A stretch of 64,000 nucleotides of DNA from DATEOR01 sp963766725 (GCA_963766725.1 CAVYBK010000020.1:62001-126000), one strand, 5' to 3'; shown: positions 8,909 to 17,195, numbered from the stretch's first letter. The notes: a model not told the origin generated them from the sequence alone. Numbers and translations are program-made.

Positions 8909-9316
8909 TCAGCTGTCCAACTGCTCCCAGACTAGCTCCGCGACCTCGAGCCGGATGTCGTCGCGGCGCGCCTCGCCCGCGAAGACGCAGACCGCGTCGT
9001 TCAGCCGCGCGTAGCGCTCGGAGCCGGTGTTGTGGACGATTGTCCCGGTCACCTCCCGCCCGGATTTGCTCTTGCGGGCGAGTCCCTGGAGGTGGAAGGC
9101 CAGAAGCGCGCCGTCGTCGGTCTCGATGACGCCGTGGAAGTCGGGCACGTAGACGTCGTCGCTTCGGAGCCGCGCGTGGTTGAGCCCGCGGAACCGGCCG
9201 GTCACCTGTCCCTCGACCCGCCCTTCCCCGAAGAAAAGCCCGAGCGTGTCCGGCCCTCGGGAGAGGTAGTGCTCCGGGTAGGCGAAGCTGATCCGGTACA
9301 GCGCCTCGAGCCTCAC
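8909..9316 (-). CDS. DUF3237-like protein inside the riboflavin cluster
   Basis: A 135-residue protein starting at a GTG that overlaps the ribE stop (GTGA), so it is almost certainly co-translated with ribE. The sequence runs from RLEALYRISFAYPEHYLS to VAELVWEQLDS. The segments VYVPDFHGVIETDDGALL and AFHLQGLARK resemble the DUF3237 beta-barrel family, but I am not certain of the match. There is no signal peptide or membrane segment. Function unknown. Its position between ribE and ribBA suggests a link to flavin metabolism or simple operon hitch-hiking. Confidence 0.72.
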   Translation of the reverse strand: MRLEALYRISFAYPEHYLSRGPDTLGLFFGEGRVEGQVTGRFRGLNHARLRSDDVYVPDFHGVIETDDGALLAFHLQGLARKSKSGREVTGTIVHNTGSERYARLNDAVCVFAGEARRDDIRLEVAELVWEQLDS

Positions 9317-9888
9317 CGCGCCGCGAGCCTCTCGACGTACTTCGCGACCACGTCCACCTCGAGATTCACGTCGTCGCCTTCGGCCACACCTCCGAGCGTG
9401 GTCACGTCGCGCGTGTGCGGGATGAGCGCCACCGTGAACGAGCTCTCGCCGAGGCCGGCGATCGTCAGGCTCACTCCCTCCACGGCAATGGAGCCCTTCT
9501 CGACGCAGTAGCGAAGGACGTCCTGGGGCGCTTCGACTTCGATCCCCTCGTCGTCTACCCGGCGGATCCGGCCGACCCCGTCGACGTGCCCCTGGACGAT
9601 GTGCCCGCCGAGCGGATCGCCTGCGCGTAGCGCGGGCTCGACGTTGACGCCGCCGCCGGTTTCGAGACGGCCGAGCGTCGAGCGGCGAAGCGTCTCCGGC
9701 ACCGCGTCGAACGCCACCGTGCCGTCCGCGACCTCGACCGCAGTCAGGCACACCCCCGCGAGCGAGACCGAGTCTCCCACGGCTGCGGCGGCTGCGGTCT
9801 CCGGCGCGCGGACGACGAGGCGAACGGATTCGCCGCGTTCCTCGACGGCCTCGACGCGACCGACCTCGCGCACGATCCCGGTGAACAC
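9313..9888 (-). CDS. ribE: Riboflavin synthase (alpha chain)
   Basis: Dismutates two 6,7-dimethyl-8-ribityllumazine molecules to riboflavin. The 191-residue protein has the duplicated lumazine-binding barrel: the first repeat starts MFTGIVREVGRVE, and the second starts at about residue 95 with GHIVQGHVDGVGRI. SVSLAGVCLTAVE and SIAVEGVSLTI are the paired conserved segments. The ATG lies ten bases after the ribD stop. Confidence 0.94.
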   Translation of the reverse strand: MFTGIVREVGRVEAVEERGESVRLVVRAPETAAAAAVGDSVSLAGVCLTAVEVADGTVAFDAVPETLRRSTLGRLETGGGVNVEPALRAGDPLGGHIVQGHVDGVGRIRRVDDEGIEVEAPQDVLRYCVEKGSIAVEGVSLTIAGLGESSFTVALIPHTRDVTTLGGVAEGDDVNLEVDVVAKYVERLAAR

Positions 9889-9898
9889 GGCCTGAACT

Positions 9899-10855
9899 CT
9901 AGGGCTCGCGGATGTATCCGGTCAGGAGGAGGTCGTCTCCGACCCGCTCGGCCTCGAGCCCGGCGAGGGGGAGCGCGGCGCCCAGCTCGTCCACCCAGCG
10001 CGGGCCCGACCCGGCGAGCGTCGGAGCGACGAAGAGGAGCAGCTTGTCGACGAGCCCCTCGCGAAGGAACGAACTTGCGAGGGTCGGACCGCCTTCGAGG
10101 AGGAGCGACTGCACGCCTTCGGCGGCCAGTCGCTTCAGCGTTTCGTCCAGCGGGCCCGACACGAGCTCGAGCTCCGAGCCTTCGGGGAGAGGCCCCGTTC
10201 CGAACGCGAGCCTGCGTGGCTGGCGACCGGCTTCCACGTCGCGGGCGTCGAGCCGCGGCGCATCCGCGCGCACGGTGCCCATCCCGACAGCGACGGCATC
10301 GGAGGCGGCGCGAAGCTCGTGCACGCGGCGGCGGCTCTCCTCCCCGGTCACCCAGCGGGACTCCGGGACCACGACGCGCCCGTCCAGCGTGACGGCCGCC
10401 TTGTAGGTGACGAACGGGCGGCCGGCTGCGATCCAGGTCCGCCAGGCCTCGTTCTGGCGCCGTGCGCGCCGGGCGGGCTCGCCGTCCAGGAGCTCGACGT
10501 CCACCCCCGACTGGCGCAGGCGGGCGAAGCCCTGGCCGTCCGTCTTCGGATTGGGGTCCGGCGCGCCCACGACGACGCGGGCGATTCCGGCGGCGACGAT
10601 CGCGTCGACGCAGGGAGGCGTGCGCCCGTAGTGGGCGCAGGGCTCGAGCGTGACGTAGAGCGTTGCGCCGCGCGTTCGCTCGCTCGCCGCCTCGAGCGCG
10701 ACAAGCTCGGCGTGCGGGCTTCCCGCCCGCTCGTGCCACCCCTCGCCTACGACCTCGTCGCCGGCAACGACCACGGCTCCGACGACGGGATTCGGGTGCG
10801 TCGTGCCGCGTCCCCGCTCCGCCAGCTCGAGTGCCCGCTCAAACGGCTTCGGCAA
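9899..10855 (-). CDS. ribD: Bifunctional diaminohydroxyphosphoribosylaminopyrimidine deaminase / 5-amino-6-(5-phosphoribosylamino)uracil reductase
   Basis: Carries out the second and third steps of riboflavin synthesis. The N-terminal deaminase has THPNPVVGAVVV, the zinc motif HAE at 48-50 and PCAHYGRTPPC at 72-82. The C-terminal reductase has FVTYKAAVTLDGR, DAVAVGMGTVRADAPRL and LLLEGGPTLASSFL. The 318-residue length is slightly short but complete. The start is a TTG at 10855 that overlaps the end of rpe by 17 bases. Confidence 0.92.
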   Translation of the reverse strand: MPKPFERALELAERGRGTTHPNPVVGAVVVAGDEVVGEGWHERAGSPHAELVALEAASERTRGATLYVTLEPCAHYGRTPPCVDAIVAAGIARVVVGAPDPNPKTDGQGFARLRQSGVDVELLDGEPARRARRQNEAWRTWIAAGRPFVTYKAAVTLDGRVVVPESRWVTGEESRRRVHELRAASDAVAVGMGTVRADAPRLDARDVEAGRQPRRLAFGTGPLPEGSELELVSGPLDETLKRLAAEGVQSLLLEGGPTLASSFLREGLVDKLLLFVAPTLAGSGPRWVDELGAALPLAGLEAERVGDDLLLTGYIREP

Positions 10856-11525
10856 AAGCCTTCACGAGCTGCCGGTAGGCCCGCGGATAGTCCTCCCGGC
10901 CGAAGATCGCGCTGCCCGCGACCGCCACCTGCGCCCCGGCCCGCCTGATCTCGCCGATGTTCCCCTCCCCGACGCCGCCGTCCACCTGGACGTAGAGGTT
11001 CTGGTGGAGCTGGCTCCGCAGCGCCGCGATGCGCTCGAGGCTTTCCGGCATGAACTCCTGCCCCGAATAACCAGGATGGATGCTCATGCAGAGGACGAGA
11101 TCAGCGCCGATCGAGGCCCCGACGGCATCCTCGACGCTTGTCTCCGGCTTGAATGCGACACCGACGCCGAGCCCGAGGTCGCGCGCGAGCTTGATCGCCT
11201 TCCAGGGCTCCTCGCACGCCTCGACATGGAACGTGACGCTGTCGCCGCCTGCCTTCTTGATCATCTCGAAGTGGTGCTCGGGGTTGCTGACCATGAGGTG
11301 ACAGTCGACGACACCCTCGAACTTGTGGATCAGCGGCGAGACCGCCTGGAGGACGATCGGCCCGATCGTCACCGGCTCGACGAAGTGGCCGTCGCCGACG
11401 TCGAAGTGGAACACCCGGGCCCCTGCGCCGATCAGGTGGTCGATCTGCTCGCCGAGCCGAAGGAAGTCACCCGCGTAAAGCGAGGGTTCGATCTCGATCT
11501 CGCGCACCCAGCGTTTCCAGGACAT
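10839..11525 (-). CDS. rpe: Ribulose-phosphate 3-epimerase
   Basis: Interconverts ribulose 5-phosphate and xylulose 5-phosphate in the pentose phosphate pathway. The 228-residue TIM barrel shows EPSLYAGDFLRLGEQ, the metal-site segment HFDVGDGHFVEP, DCHLMVSNPE, MSIHPGYSGQEF and VQVDGGVGEGN. The usual DVMDG motif reads DVGDG; both aspartates remain. It lies between rsmB and ribD on the same strand and may feed ribulose 5-phosphate to RibBA, which uses it as substrate. Confidence 0.92.
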   Translation of the reverse strand: MSWKRWVREIEIEPSLYAGDFLRLGEQIDHLIGAGARVFHFDVGDGHFVEPVTIGPIVLQAVSPLIHKFEGVVDCHLMVSNPEHHFEMIKKAGGDSVTFHVEACEEPWKAIKLARDLGLGVGVAFKPETSVEDAVGASIGADLVLCMSIHPGYSGQEFMPESLERIAALRSQLHQNLYVQVDGGVGEGNIGEIRRAGAQVAVAGSAIFGREDYPRAYRQLVKAFAEAV

Positions 11526-11534
11526 GGGGAAATC

Positions 11535-12690
11535 CTACGGACGGCGCAGGCGGGCGACGAAGAACCCCGACGTCGTGTGTACGTGCGGCAGGGTGAGCAG
11601 GAACTCGGGGCGCCGCGGATGGCGGAACTCCGGGAACTCGGCGCCGAGGTCGTCGACCGGCAGCTGGAGGGCGTCGATCACGTCCTCGTTCTCGGTCCGG
11701 GTCATCGTGCAGACGGAATAGGTGATCGACCCGCCCGGCCGGGTGCGCTCGGCCGCGGCCCGCATCAGGTCGAGCTGGAGCTCCGGGAGCGGGCGGGCGC
11801 GCCAGCGCAGATCCGGACGGGAGTTGAGTACGCCGAGGCCGGAGCAGGGCGCGTCCACGAGGACGCGGTCGAAACCGTCGAGCTCGGCGGGAAGCTCCAG
11901 TGCGTCGGCGTTCACGACCGTGAGAGCGGCTCCGAGCCGCGCTGCGTTCTCCTCGAGCTCGCGCGCCCGGCCCGGGTGCTTCTCGACAGCGACGACCTCG
12001 GCTCCCGCCGCCGCGAGCTGCGTCGCTTTCCCGCCGGGAGCGGCGCAGAGATCGAGCACGCGCTCTCCCGGCTGCGCGCCGACCGCGTTTCCGGCGAGCT
12101 GCGAGCCGCGGCTCTGCGGCCATGGCTCTTTGAGACCTCCCGTCGGCGCGCGCAGGACGCGCTCGGGCGGCTCGTTCTGCGCGCGCATCAGGGCGAGCGC
12201 GTCTTCGCGCGCCCCATTCCCGCCACCACGTCTCGGCGATCCAGTCGGGATACGAGTGCTTGAGCGCGGCCTCCTGCGGCGTCGACTCGGGAAGCCGAGC
12301 GAGGAGCTCGCCGATTCCCTCTCCCAGCCTCCGCATGACGGCGTTCGTGAACGCCACGGCGCGCTCGAGTCCCGCGGCGCGCACGAGCTCGACGCTCTCG
12401 TTCGCGGCCGCGTGCGGCGGGACCGAGTCGAGGTAGCCGAGCTGATACGCGCCGAGGCGCAGAGCGGCACGCACAGGAGGGTCGAGCTTCCGTACGGGCC
12501 GGCGGCCGAGCGTCTCGATCGCGTGGTCGAGCGTACGGACGCGCTGCACCGTCCCGTAGGCGACCTGCATTGCGAAGGCCCGGTCGCGCTCGTCGAGGCT
12601 CTCCGCCAGAGAACGGAACGCCCGGTCCGCGTAGGCGTCCTCCTCGAAGACCCGCCGGACGACCTCGTATGCGACGCCCCGCGCAGTCAG
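11535..12690 (-). CDS. rsmB: 16S rRNA (cytosine(967)-C5)-methyltransferase RsmB (one apparent frameshift)
   Basis: SAM-dependent rRNA methyltransferase with an N-terminal NusB-like RNA-binding domain. The N-terminal frame reads GVAYEVVRRVFEEDAYADRA and continues to HSYPDWIAETWWREWGA. The catalytic part, EDALALMRAQNEPPERV onwards, lies in the next frame and has LDLCAAPGGKA, DAPCSGLG and YSVCTMTRTENED. The halves join if one base is removed near 12206-12216. The start is unclear: no ATG or GTG precedes the domain, and a CTG at 12690 overlapping the fmt stop is the best candidate. Confidence 0.87.
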
Positions 12691-13496
12691 CGTCTGCCGC
12701 GTAGGTACTCCTCCGCGCTCATGCGCTTGCCGCCCTCCCGCTGCACCTCGAGGAGCTCGAGCCCGTCTGCAACGAGAAGCGAGTCCTCGCGGGCGGGGCG
12801 CGCCTTCCAGACGAGCAGGCGCCGCCCGTCGACGAGCCCGCGGGCGCCGATGTCCGGCGAAAGCGCGCGGATCTGGTTGAGGAGCTCTTCGGTCGTCTTC
12901 GTCCAGTCGAGCTCACGGTCTGCCGCGGTCAGCTTGTCGGCGTACGTGGCCCCTTCGGGCTGCGGAACGAACGTGGGCTCGGCGAACACCTCTCCGAGAA
13001 GCTCGACGGCGAGGGCCGCGGCTCTCTCGACGACCACCGCGGTATCGTCCTCCGGGCCGATCGGGAAGCGCCGCTGCGCGGCGATCGGCCCCGCGTCGAG
13101 GTCGGCGGTGGTCTTGTGGATGGTGACGCCGGTCTCGCGGTCGCCGGCCATGATGGCACGCTCGACGGGAGCGGCTCCGCGCCAGCGCGGGAGAAGCGAC
13201 GGGTGCACGTTCAGCCAGAGGCGCTCGCCGAGGAGCTTCTCCGGGATGAGCACCCCGTAGCCGGCGACGACCACAACGCGCGCCTCACCGGGGAAGGCGC
13301 TGAGCTTCTCCGGCTGCTGCACGGGGATCTCGAGGCGCTTCGCGACTTCCTTGGCCGGAGGTGCGGCCTTCTTTCGCCCTCTGCCCTGGGGTTTGTCCGG
13401 GCGCGTGAGGAGGAACTCGATGTCGTAGCTCCGGCTGGCCATCCCTTCGAGCACGGCCGCACCGAACGGCGCGGTGGCCGCAACGGCGATTTTCAT
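12687..13496 (-). CDS. fmt: Methionyl-tRNA formyltransferase (short C-terminal domain)
   Basis: Formylates initiator Met-tRNA using 10-formyl-THF. The 269-residue protein has LLTRPDKPQGRGRK, the substrate loop VHPSLLPRWRGAAPVERA and TTADLDAGPI, with the catalytic N-H-D residues recognisable. Typical Fmt is about 310 residues; here the C-terminal tRNA-binding domain is shortened and ends EEYLRGRR. Start is ATG 13496 (MKIAVAAT). The only Shine-Dalgarno-like sequence, GAAGAGG about 9 bases upstream, sits inside the 3' arm of the long stem described for 13502-13663. Confidence 0.9.
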   Translation of the reverse strand: MKIAVAATAPFGAAVLEGMASRSYDIEFLLTRPDKPQGRGRKKAAPPAKEVAKRLEIPVQQPEKLSAFPGEARVVVVAGYGVLIPEKLLGERLWLNVHPSLLPRWRGAAPVERAIMAGDRETGVTIHKTTADLDAGPIAAQRRFPIGPEDDTAVVVERAAALAVELLGEVFAEPTFVPQPEGATYADKLTAADRELDWTKTTEELLNQIRALSPDIGARGLVDGRRLLVWKARPAREDSLLVADGLELLEVQREGGKRMSAEEYLRGRR

Positions 13497-13501
13497 GACT
13501 A

Positions 13502-13663
13502 GTGCCTCTTCAGGTGATGGCGCCCCGACTCGGGCGCGCGAAACGCGCGCCACTCAAGGACGCAGGGAGCCCGCGTATCGGGAATACGCGGGTGACAGAG
13601 GACGCGGAGTGGCGTTGCTTTGCAGCCGCCCGAGGCGATGGCAGTCATTGCCTGGAGAGGCAC
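13502..13663 (-). ncRNA. Structured intergenic element, copy A (def-fmt)
   Basis: The whole def-fmt gap is one long foldback. GTGCCTCTTCAGG at the low-coordinate end pairs with CCTGGAGAGGCAC at the high-coordinate end, with a few wobble pairs, and pairing continues inward. Inside are a GCGCGCG-AAA-CGCGCGC type hairpin (near 13534-13550) and the hairpin repeat at 13558-13605. On the coding strand the structure begins on the base after the def stop and ends five bases before the fmt ATG, with the fmt Shine-Dalgarno-like GAAGAGG inside the closing stem. A second copy of the terminal sequences occurs at 42862-42944. No known riboswitch class was recognised; strand is inferred from flanking genes. 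Confidence 0.55.
13558..13605. repeat. Hairpin repeat, copy 1 (core CGCGTATC...ATACGCG)
   Basis: A 47-48 bp sequence with a central stem (CCGCGTATcgggAATACGCGG type) flanked by GGGAGC and GTGAC, then GAGGACG. A second copy lies at 20666-20712. The copies agree at all but a few positions. The outermost stem pair is C-G here and G-C in the other copy, so the pairing is kept while the bases change. Here it is intergenic; the other copy lies within the start of a reading frame. Confidence 0.6.
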
Positions 13664-14245
13664 CTACCCGCTGGGACCGAGGACGGGCTGCGGCCGCAGC
13701 TTGGCCAGGGCCTCTCGCCGCTGCTCGGGAGACGTCCGGTCGATGATGAGGACTCCGTCGAGGTGGTCGAGCTCGTGCTGGATCACGCGCGCCTCGAGGC
13801 CCTCGGCCTCGACCCTGAGCTCTTCGCCTTCGGGCGACGTCGCCTCGACGACGATCGTGGTCGGGCGCTCGACCTCGACGATCACGGTGGCGGCGCCGAG
13901 CGACAGGCAGCCCTCGTCGTCAGCGACCTGCTCGCCGCCGGTCTCGACCACGCGCGGGTTGACGAGAGCCATGAACGGCTCCTCCTCGCCCGCCTGGTAG
14001 ACCAAAACGCGCCGCAGGATCCCGAGCTGCGGGGCCGCGAGGCCGACGCCGCGCGCCTCCGACATGAGCCCCTTCATGCGCTCGACGAGGCCGGTGACGG
14101 AGTCGTCGATCTCCTCGACGTCATTGGCCTTCATGCGGAGGACGGGGTCCGGGTACTGGCGCACCTGGGCCAGAGCAAGCCGACGCCGAGCTTCACGCTC
14201 GGCGTCGAGCTCTTCGTTTCGGACTTGACCCTCTACTTCGCCCAT
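13664..14245 (-). CDS. def: Peptide deformylase
   Basis: Removes the formyl group from nascent N-terminal methionine, the partner activity to Fmt. The metal-site motifs are all present: GVGLAAPQLG, EGCLSL and QHELDHLDG. The protein as read has 193 residues with an acidic N-terminal extension (MGEVEGQVRNEELDAE). A GTG at the VRQYPDPVLR position would give a shorter, more typical length, so the start is uncertain. It is upstream of fmt on the same strand, separated by the structured element. Confidence 0.93.
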   Translation of the reverse strand: MGEVEGQVRNEELDAEREARRRLALAQVRQYPDPVLRMKANDVEEIDDSVTGLVERMKGLMSEARGVGLAAPQLGILRRVLVYQAGEEEPFMALVNPRVVETGGEQVADDEGCLSLGAATVIVEVERPTTIVVEATSPEGEELRVEAEGLEARVIQHELDHLDGVLIIDRTSPEQRREALAKLRPQPVLGPSG

Positions 14246-14280
14246 TTCCGGGGCAATTCTAACGAGGGCGAACCGTTGTT

Positions 14281-14535
14281 CTATATGCGGTTTGTCGCAG
14301 TCCGCGGGCCGACCGTTCGCGACCAGAGGGCGACGAGAACCACCGCCACGATGACCGCGAGGATGAAGCCGAGAATGCCTCCGCCGACAAGCCAGCCGAC
14401 GAGAAGCGCGGATGCGATACCGATTGCGATCGTCATGAGGATCCCCATCGAGTCGACGCCCGGGTGGAAAAGCCGCCCGAGCGCGCCGACGATGAGCCCC
14501 ACGATGACCAGACCGATGATTTCTCCTAGTCCCAT
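14281..14535 (-). CDS. Small membrane protein, GlsB/YeaQ/YmgE (transglycosylase-associated) family
   Basis: The 84-residue protein is nearly all hydrophobic, with about three membrane segments: EIIGLVIVGLIVGALGRLF, MGILMTIAIGIASALLVGWL and GILGFILAVIVAVVLVALW. The IGLVIVGLIVGALGR start and the glycine-rich middle are typical of the GlsB/YeaQ/YmgE family, whose function is poorly known but often stress-linked. Start ATG 14535 is chosen because upstream residues are charged and overlap the priA end. Confidence 0.8.
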   Translation of the reverse strand: MGLGEIIGLVIVGLIVGALGRLFHPGVDSMGILMTIAIGIASALLVGWLVGGGILGFILAVIVAVVLVALWSRTVGPRTATNRI

Positions 14536-14569
14536 GCGGCCATGATTCCCCGGCGAAAGACGCCGGAAA

Positions 14570-16498
14570 CTAGGCAAGTCCCTGCGGATCGACGTCGACG
14601 GACGCCGTCAGGCCTTCCCGCCGCATCGCCGGAGCCGCCGCAGCGAGGAGCCGGGCTGCGCGCGAGGCCACCGGCCGTGGATTCGCCGTCTTGACGAGGA
14701 GCTGCGCCCTGCTCCGGTTTCGAAGGCGGAGGAGCGGAGCGGGCCCGAGCAGGTCTCCGTCAGCGCCTTCGAGGCCGGCACGGAGCTCGGTGAGCAGCGC
14801 GCTGGGGCCGTTCACGCCCGCGCCGGAGACGACGATGCGCACGAGGTGGCGGAAGGGCGGGTAGCCGAGCTCGCGCCGGCGGTCGATTTCCCCGGCGAGG
14901 AACTCGTCGACCGCATGCCGCGCCGCGAGGGAGATCGGGCGCGAGTCGGGCTGGTACGTCTGGACGAGCACGCGGCCGGGTGCGTCGCGCCCGCTGCGTC
15001 CCGCGAGCTGGGTGACGAGCTGGAACGTGCGCTCCTCGGCGCGGAAGTCGGGCAGCGCCATGCCCGTGTCGGCGTCCACGACCGCTGCGAGGGCGACACC
15101 CTCGAAATGATGGCCCTTCGCGACCATCTGCGTGCCGAGGAGCACTGCCCTGTCCGTCTCGGCGAACCTCGCCAGCCGTTCCGCCAGCTCGGCCGGGTTC
15201 GCGGCAACGTCCGCGTCGAGGCGGATGAGCTCGAGCCCGGGAAGGCGTTCCGCCAGCTCCTCTTCGAGCCGCTCCGTCCCGGCGCCGAGCCGGGCGAGCT
15301 CCGCGGCCCCGCAGGCAGGACAGAGGGTGGGGCTCGGCTCTCGCCTTCCGCAGTGGTGGCAGTGGAGTGCGCCGTCCCCGTGCAGCGTGAGTGCGACGTC
15401 GCAGCTCGGGCAGCGAACGGTCGCCCCGCAGGCGCGGCAGTGGAGGGCCGGCGCGATCCCGCGCCGGTTCAGGAGGAGGATGGCCTTGCCGCCTCCGTCC
15501 GAGATCGCGCCGAGCTCCTCGAGGAGCGGTGCGGAGAGCGGATATCCCGCCTCGCGGCGAAGATCCACGACCTGGACGTGCGGCAGCCGCCGGCCGAGCC
15601 GCCCGCCCAGCTCGAGCCGCTCGAGCCGCTCCCAGCTCTCGGGTCGCGGCGTCGCGCTTCCGTAGACCGCGACCGCGCCTTCCAGGGAGGCGCGCTTCGC
15701 CGCGACGGTGCGCGCGTCGTAGCGGGGGTCGGACTCCTGCTTATAGGAGGCGTCGTGCTCCTCGTCGACGCAGATCAGGCCGAGTCTCTCCACCGGCGCG
15801 AAGACAGCAGACCGGGCTCCCACGACGACGCACGCCTCGCCGGAGGCGATTCGCTCCCGCTCGTCGCGCCGCTCCGCATCGGTCATCCCCGAGTGGAGAA
15901 CGGCGACCCGGCCGGGGAAGCGGGCCGTGAAGCGTCCAAGCGCCTGCGGTGTCAGCGCGATCTCGGGGACGAGGACGATCGCCCCGAGGCCGCGGGCGAG
16001 CGCCTCCTCGCAGGCGCGCAGGTAGACCTCCGTTTTCCCGCTTCCGGTGGCGCCGTAGAGGAGGAAGGAGCCGCCGGTCCCGAGCGCGTCGACGATCCGT
16101 CCCACCGCAGCCTCCTGCTCCTCGGTGAGCCGCTCGGGAGCCGCCTCCGCGGGGAGCGCCTTCGGGCCCTCACGGCGCTTGGCGCCTTTGCGTCTCGCCC
16201 GCGCCTCGGGCGCGACGAGTGCGAGAGCACGCGCCGGAGTCGAGCCGTAGTAGTCGGCGAGCCAGAGTGCGAGATCGACGAGCGCCGGAGAGACGGAGCC
16301 GAGAATGCGCTCGACGGCAACCGGCTCGACCTCCGGCGGAGCCTCGTCCTCGAGGCCGACCACGACCCCACGGCGGTGCGCCCGTCCGAAGGGAACGGAC
16401 ACGACCGAGCCCTTCTCGAGGCCGTCCGCGAGATAGGTGAACGGCCGCGCGAGAGCGCGCGCGGTCACCAGCGGGTAGACCGAGGCGAAGCGGGACAC
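14570..16498 (-). CDS. priA: Primosomal protein N' (replication restart helicase PriA)
   Basis: 3'-5' helicase that restarts collapsed replication forks. The 642-residue protein has a full helicase core: Walker A GATGSGKTE, DEEH box (CVDEEHDASYKQE), GSATPRPES and QLAGRSGRD. The zinc-binding region is intact, with four CxxC pairs (CRAC, CPSC, CHHC, CPAC). Some actinobacterial PriA proteins have lost the ATPase motifs; this one has not. It is slightly shorter than E. coli PriA. It is divergent from the DtxR-family gene, with only 19 bp between the starts. Confidence 0.93.
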   Translation of the reverse strand: MSRFASVYPLVTARALARPFTYLADGLEKGSVVSVPFGRAHRRGVVVGLEDEAPPEVEPVAVERILGSVSPALVDLALWLADYYGSTPARALALVAPEARARRKGAKRREGPKALPAEAAPERLTEEQEAAVGRIVDALGTGGSFLLYGATGSGKTEVYLRACEEALARGLGAIVLVPEIALTPQALGRFTARFPGRVAVLHSGMTDAERRDERERIASGEACVVVGARSAVFAPVERLGLICVDEEHDASYKQESDPRYDARTVAAKRASLEGAVAVYGSATPRPESWERLERLELGGRLGRRLPHVQVVDLRREAGYPLSAPLLEELGAISDGGGKAILLLNRRGIAPALHCRACGATVRCPSCDVALTLHGDGALHCHHCGRREPSPTLCPACGAAELARLGAGTERLEEELAERLPGLELIRLDADVAANPAELAERLARFAETDRAVLLGTQMVAKGHHFEGVALAAVVDADTGMALPDFRAEERTFQLVTQLAGRSGRDAPGRVLVQTYQPDSRPISLAARHAVDEFLAGEIDRRRELGYPPFRHLVRIVVSGAGVNGPSALLTELRAGLEGADGDLLGPAPLLRLRNRSRAQLLVKTANPRPVASRAARLLAAAAPAMRREGLTASVDVDPQGLA

Positions 16499-16513
16499 CG
16501 GTAGGATTGTCCC
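16492..16513. promoter_or_regulatory. Inverted repeat between priA and the DtxR/MntR gene (possible operator)
   Basis: GGGACA and TGTCCC form a perfect 6-bp inverted repeat with a 10-base spacer. The spacer contains TAGGAT, which could serve as a -10 element for a nearly leaderless transcript of the regulator starting at 16518. The repeat overlaps the first codons of priA. A palindrome over the promoter of a metal-dependent repressor suggests autoregulation, but it does not match the classic DtxR box. Confidence 0.3.
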
Positions 16514-16517
16514 TGAG

Positions 16518-17195
16518 ATGGCGGCGGGACACTCGGTCGACGACTACCTCGAGACGATCTATTTCCTGGCTTTTCCCATTGGGGAATACCGTCCGGACAC
16601 GAAGGGCTCGCCTACCCTCGCCGTGCGCGTCGCGGACATGCTCGGCGTCTCCCGCGCCTCCGCGGGCGAGATGCTGAAGCGCCTGGAGGCGGAGGGCCTC
16701 GTCGAGCGCGGCGAGCACAAGGAGGCCATCCTCACCGCCCAGGGGCGCGCCCAGGCGGAGCGTGTCGTGCGCAGGCACCGCATCATCGAGCGGCTCCTCA
16801 CCGACTTCATGGGCTACACCCCCGCGGAGGCCCACGAGCAGGCCGACCTCCTCGGCAACACGTTCACCGACGAGATGGTCGAGCGCATCGAGACGCAGCT
16901 CGGGAAGCCCGACCGCTGCCCGCACGGCTGGCCGGTGGACACCGACTTCGAGCAGGCGGAGAACCGGGAGCTGCAGCCGCTCTCGGACCTCGCGGCCGGC
17001 TCAGAGGCCGAGATCGTCCGGCTCGCCGAGCACGACGGCGATCTCCTGCACTGGTACTACGACGAGGGCCTCGTGCCCGGCACGCACATCGAGGTGCGCG
17101 AGGCCGACGGCGGCGAGCTCACCCTCAGCGTCGGCGGCGACGAGCATCCGCTCGACGAGAAGCAGGCCGCCGGCCTCTTCGTGCGCGCTACTTAG
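16518..17195 (+). CDS. DtxR/MntR-family metal-dependent transcriptional regulator
   Basis: The N-terminal winged helix (about residues 8-75, VADMLGVSRASAGEMLKRLE) is followed by a dimerisation/metal domain (RRHRIIERLLTDFMGYTPAE) and a C-terminal FeoA-like SH3 domain (about 150-225). Asp in HSVDDYLETIY matches MntR Asp8 rather than DtxR Met10. The ligands expected at DtxR 102, 105 and 106 (Cys/Glu, Glu, His) read Asp, Gly and Asn in AHEQADLLGNTFTDEM, so the primary site is incomplete, while His79, Glu83 and His98 equivalents are kept. The metal sensed cannot be told. Confidence 0.85.
   Translation: MAAGHSVDDYLETIYFLAFPIGEYRPDTKGSPTLAVRVADMLGVSRASAGEMLKRLEAEGLVERGEHKEAILTAQGRAQAERVVRRHRIIERLLTDFMGYTPAEAHEQADLLGNTFTDEMVERIETQLGKPDRCPHGWPVDTDFEQAENRELQPLSDLAAGSEAEIVRLAEHDGDLLHWYYDEGLVPGTHIEVREADGGELTLSVGGDEHPLDEKQAAGLFVRAT

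Noticed and set aside
7000..11000. FMN riboswitch controlling the rib genes
   Set aside because: The genes are packed with overlaps or gaps of about ten bases and no FMN-element consensus was seen; any leader would be upstream of the operon start.
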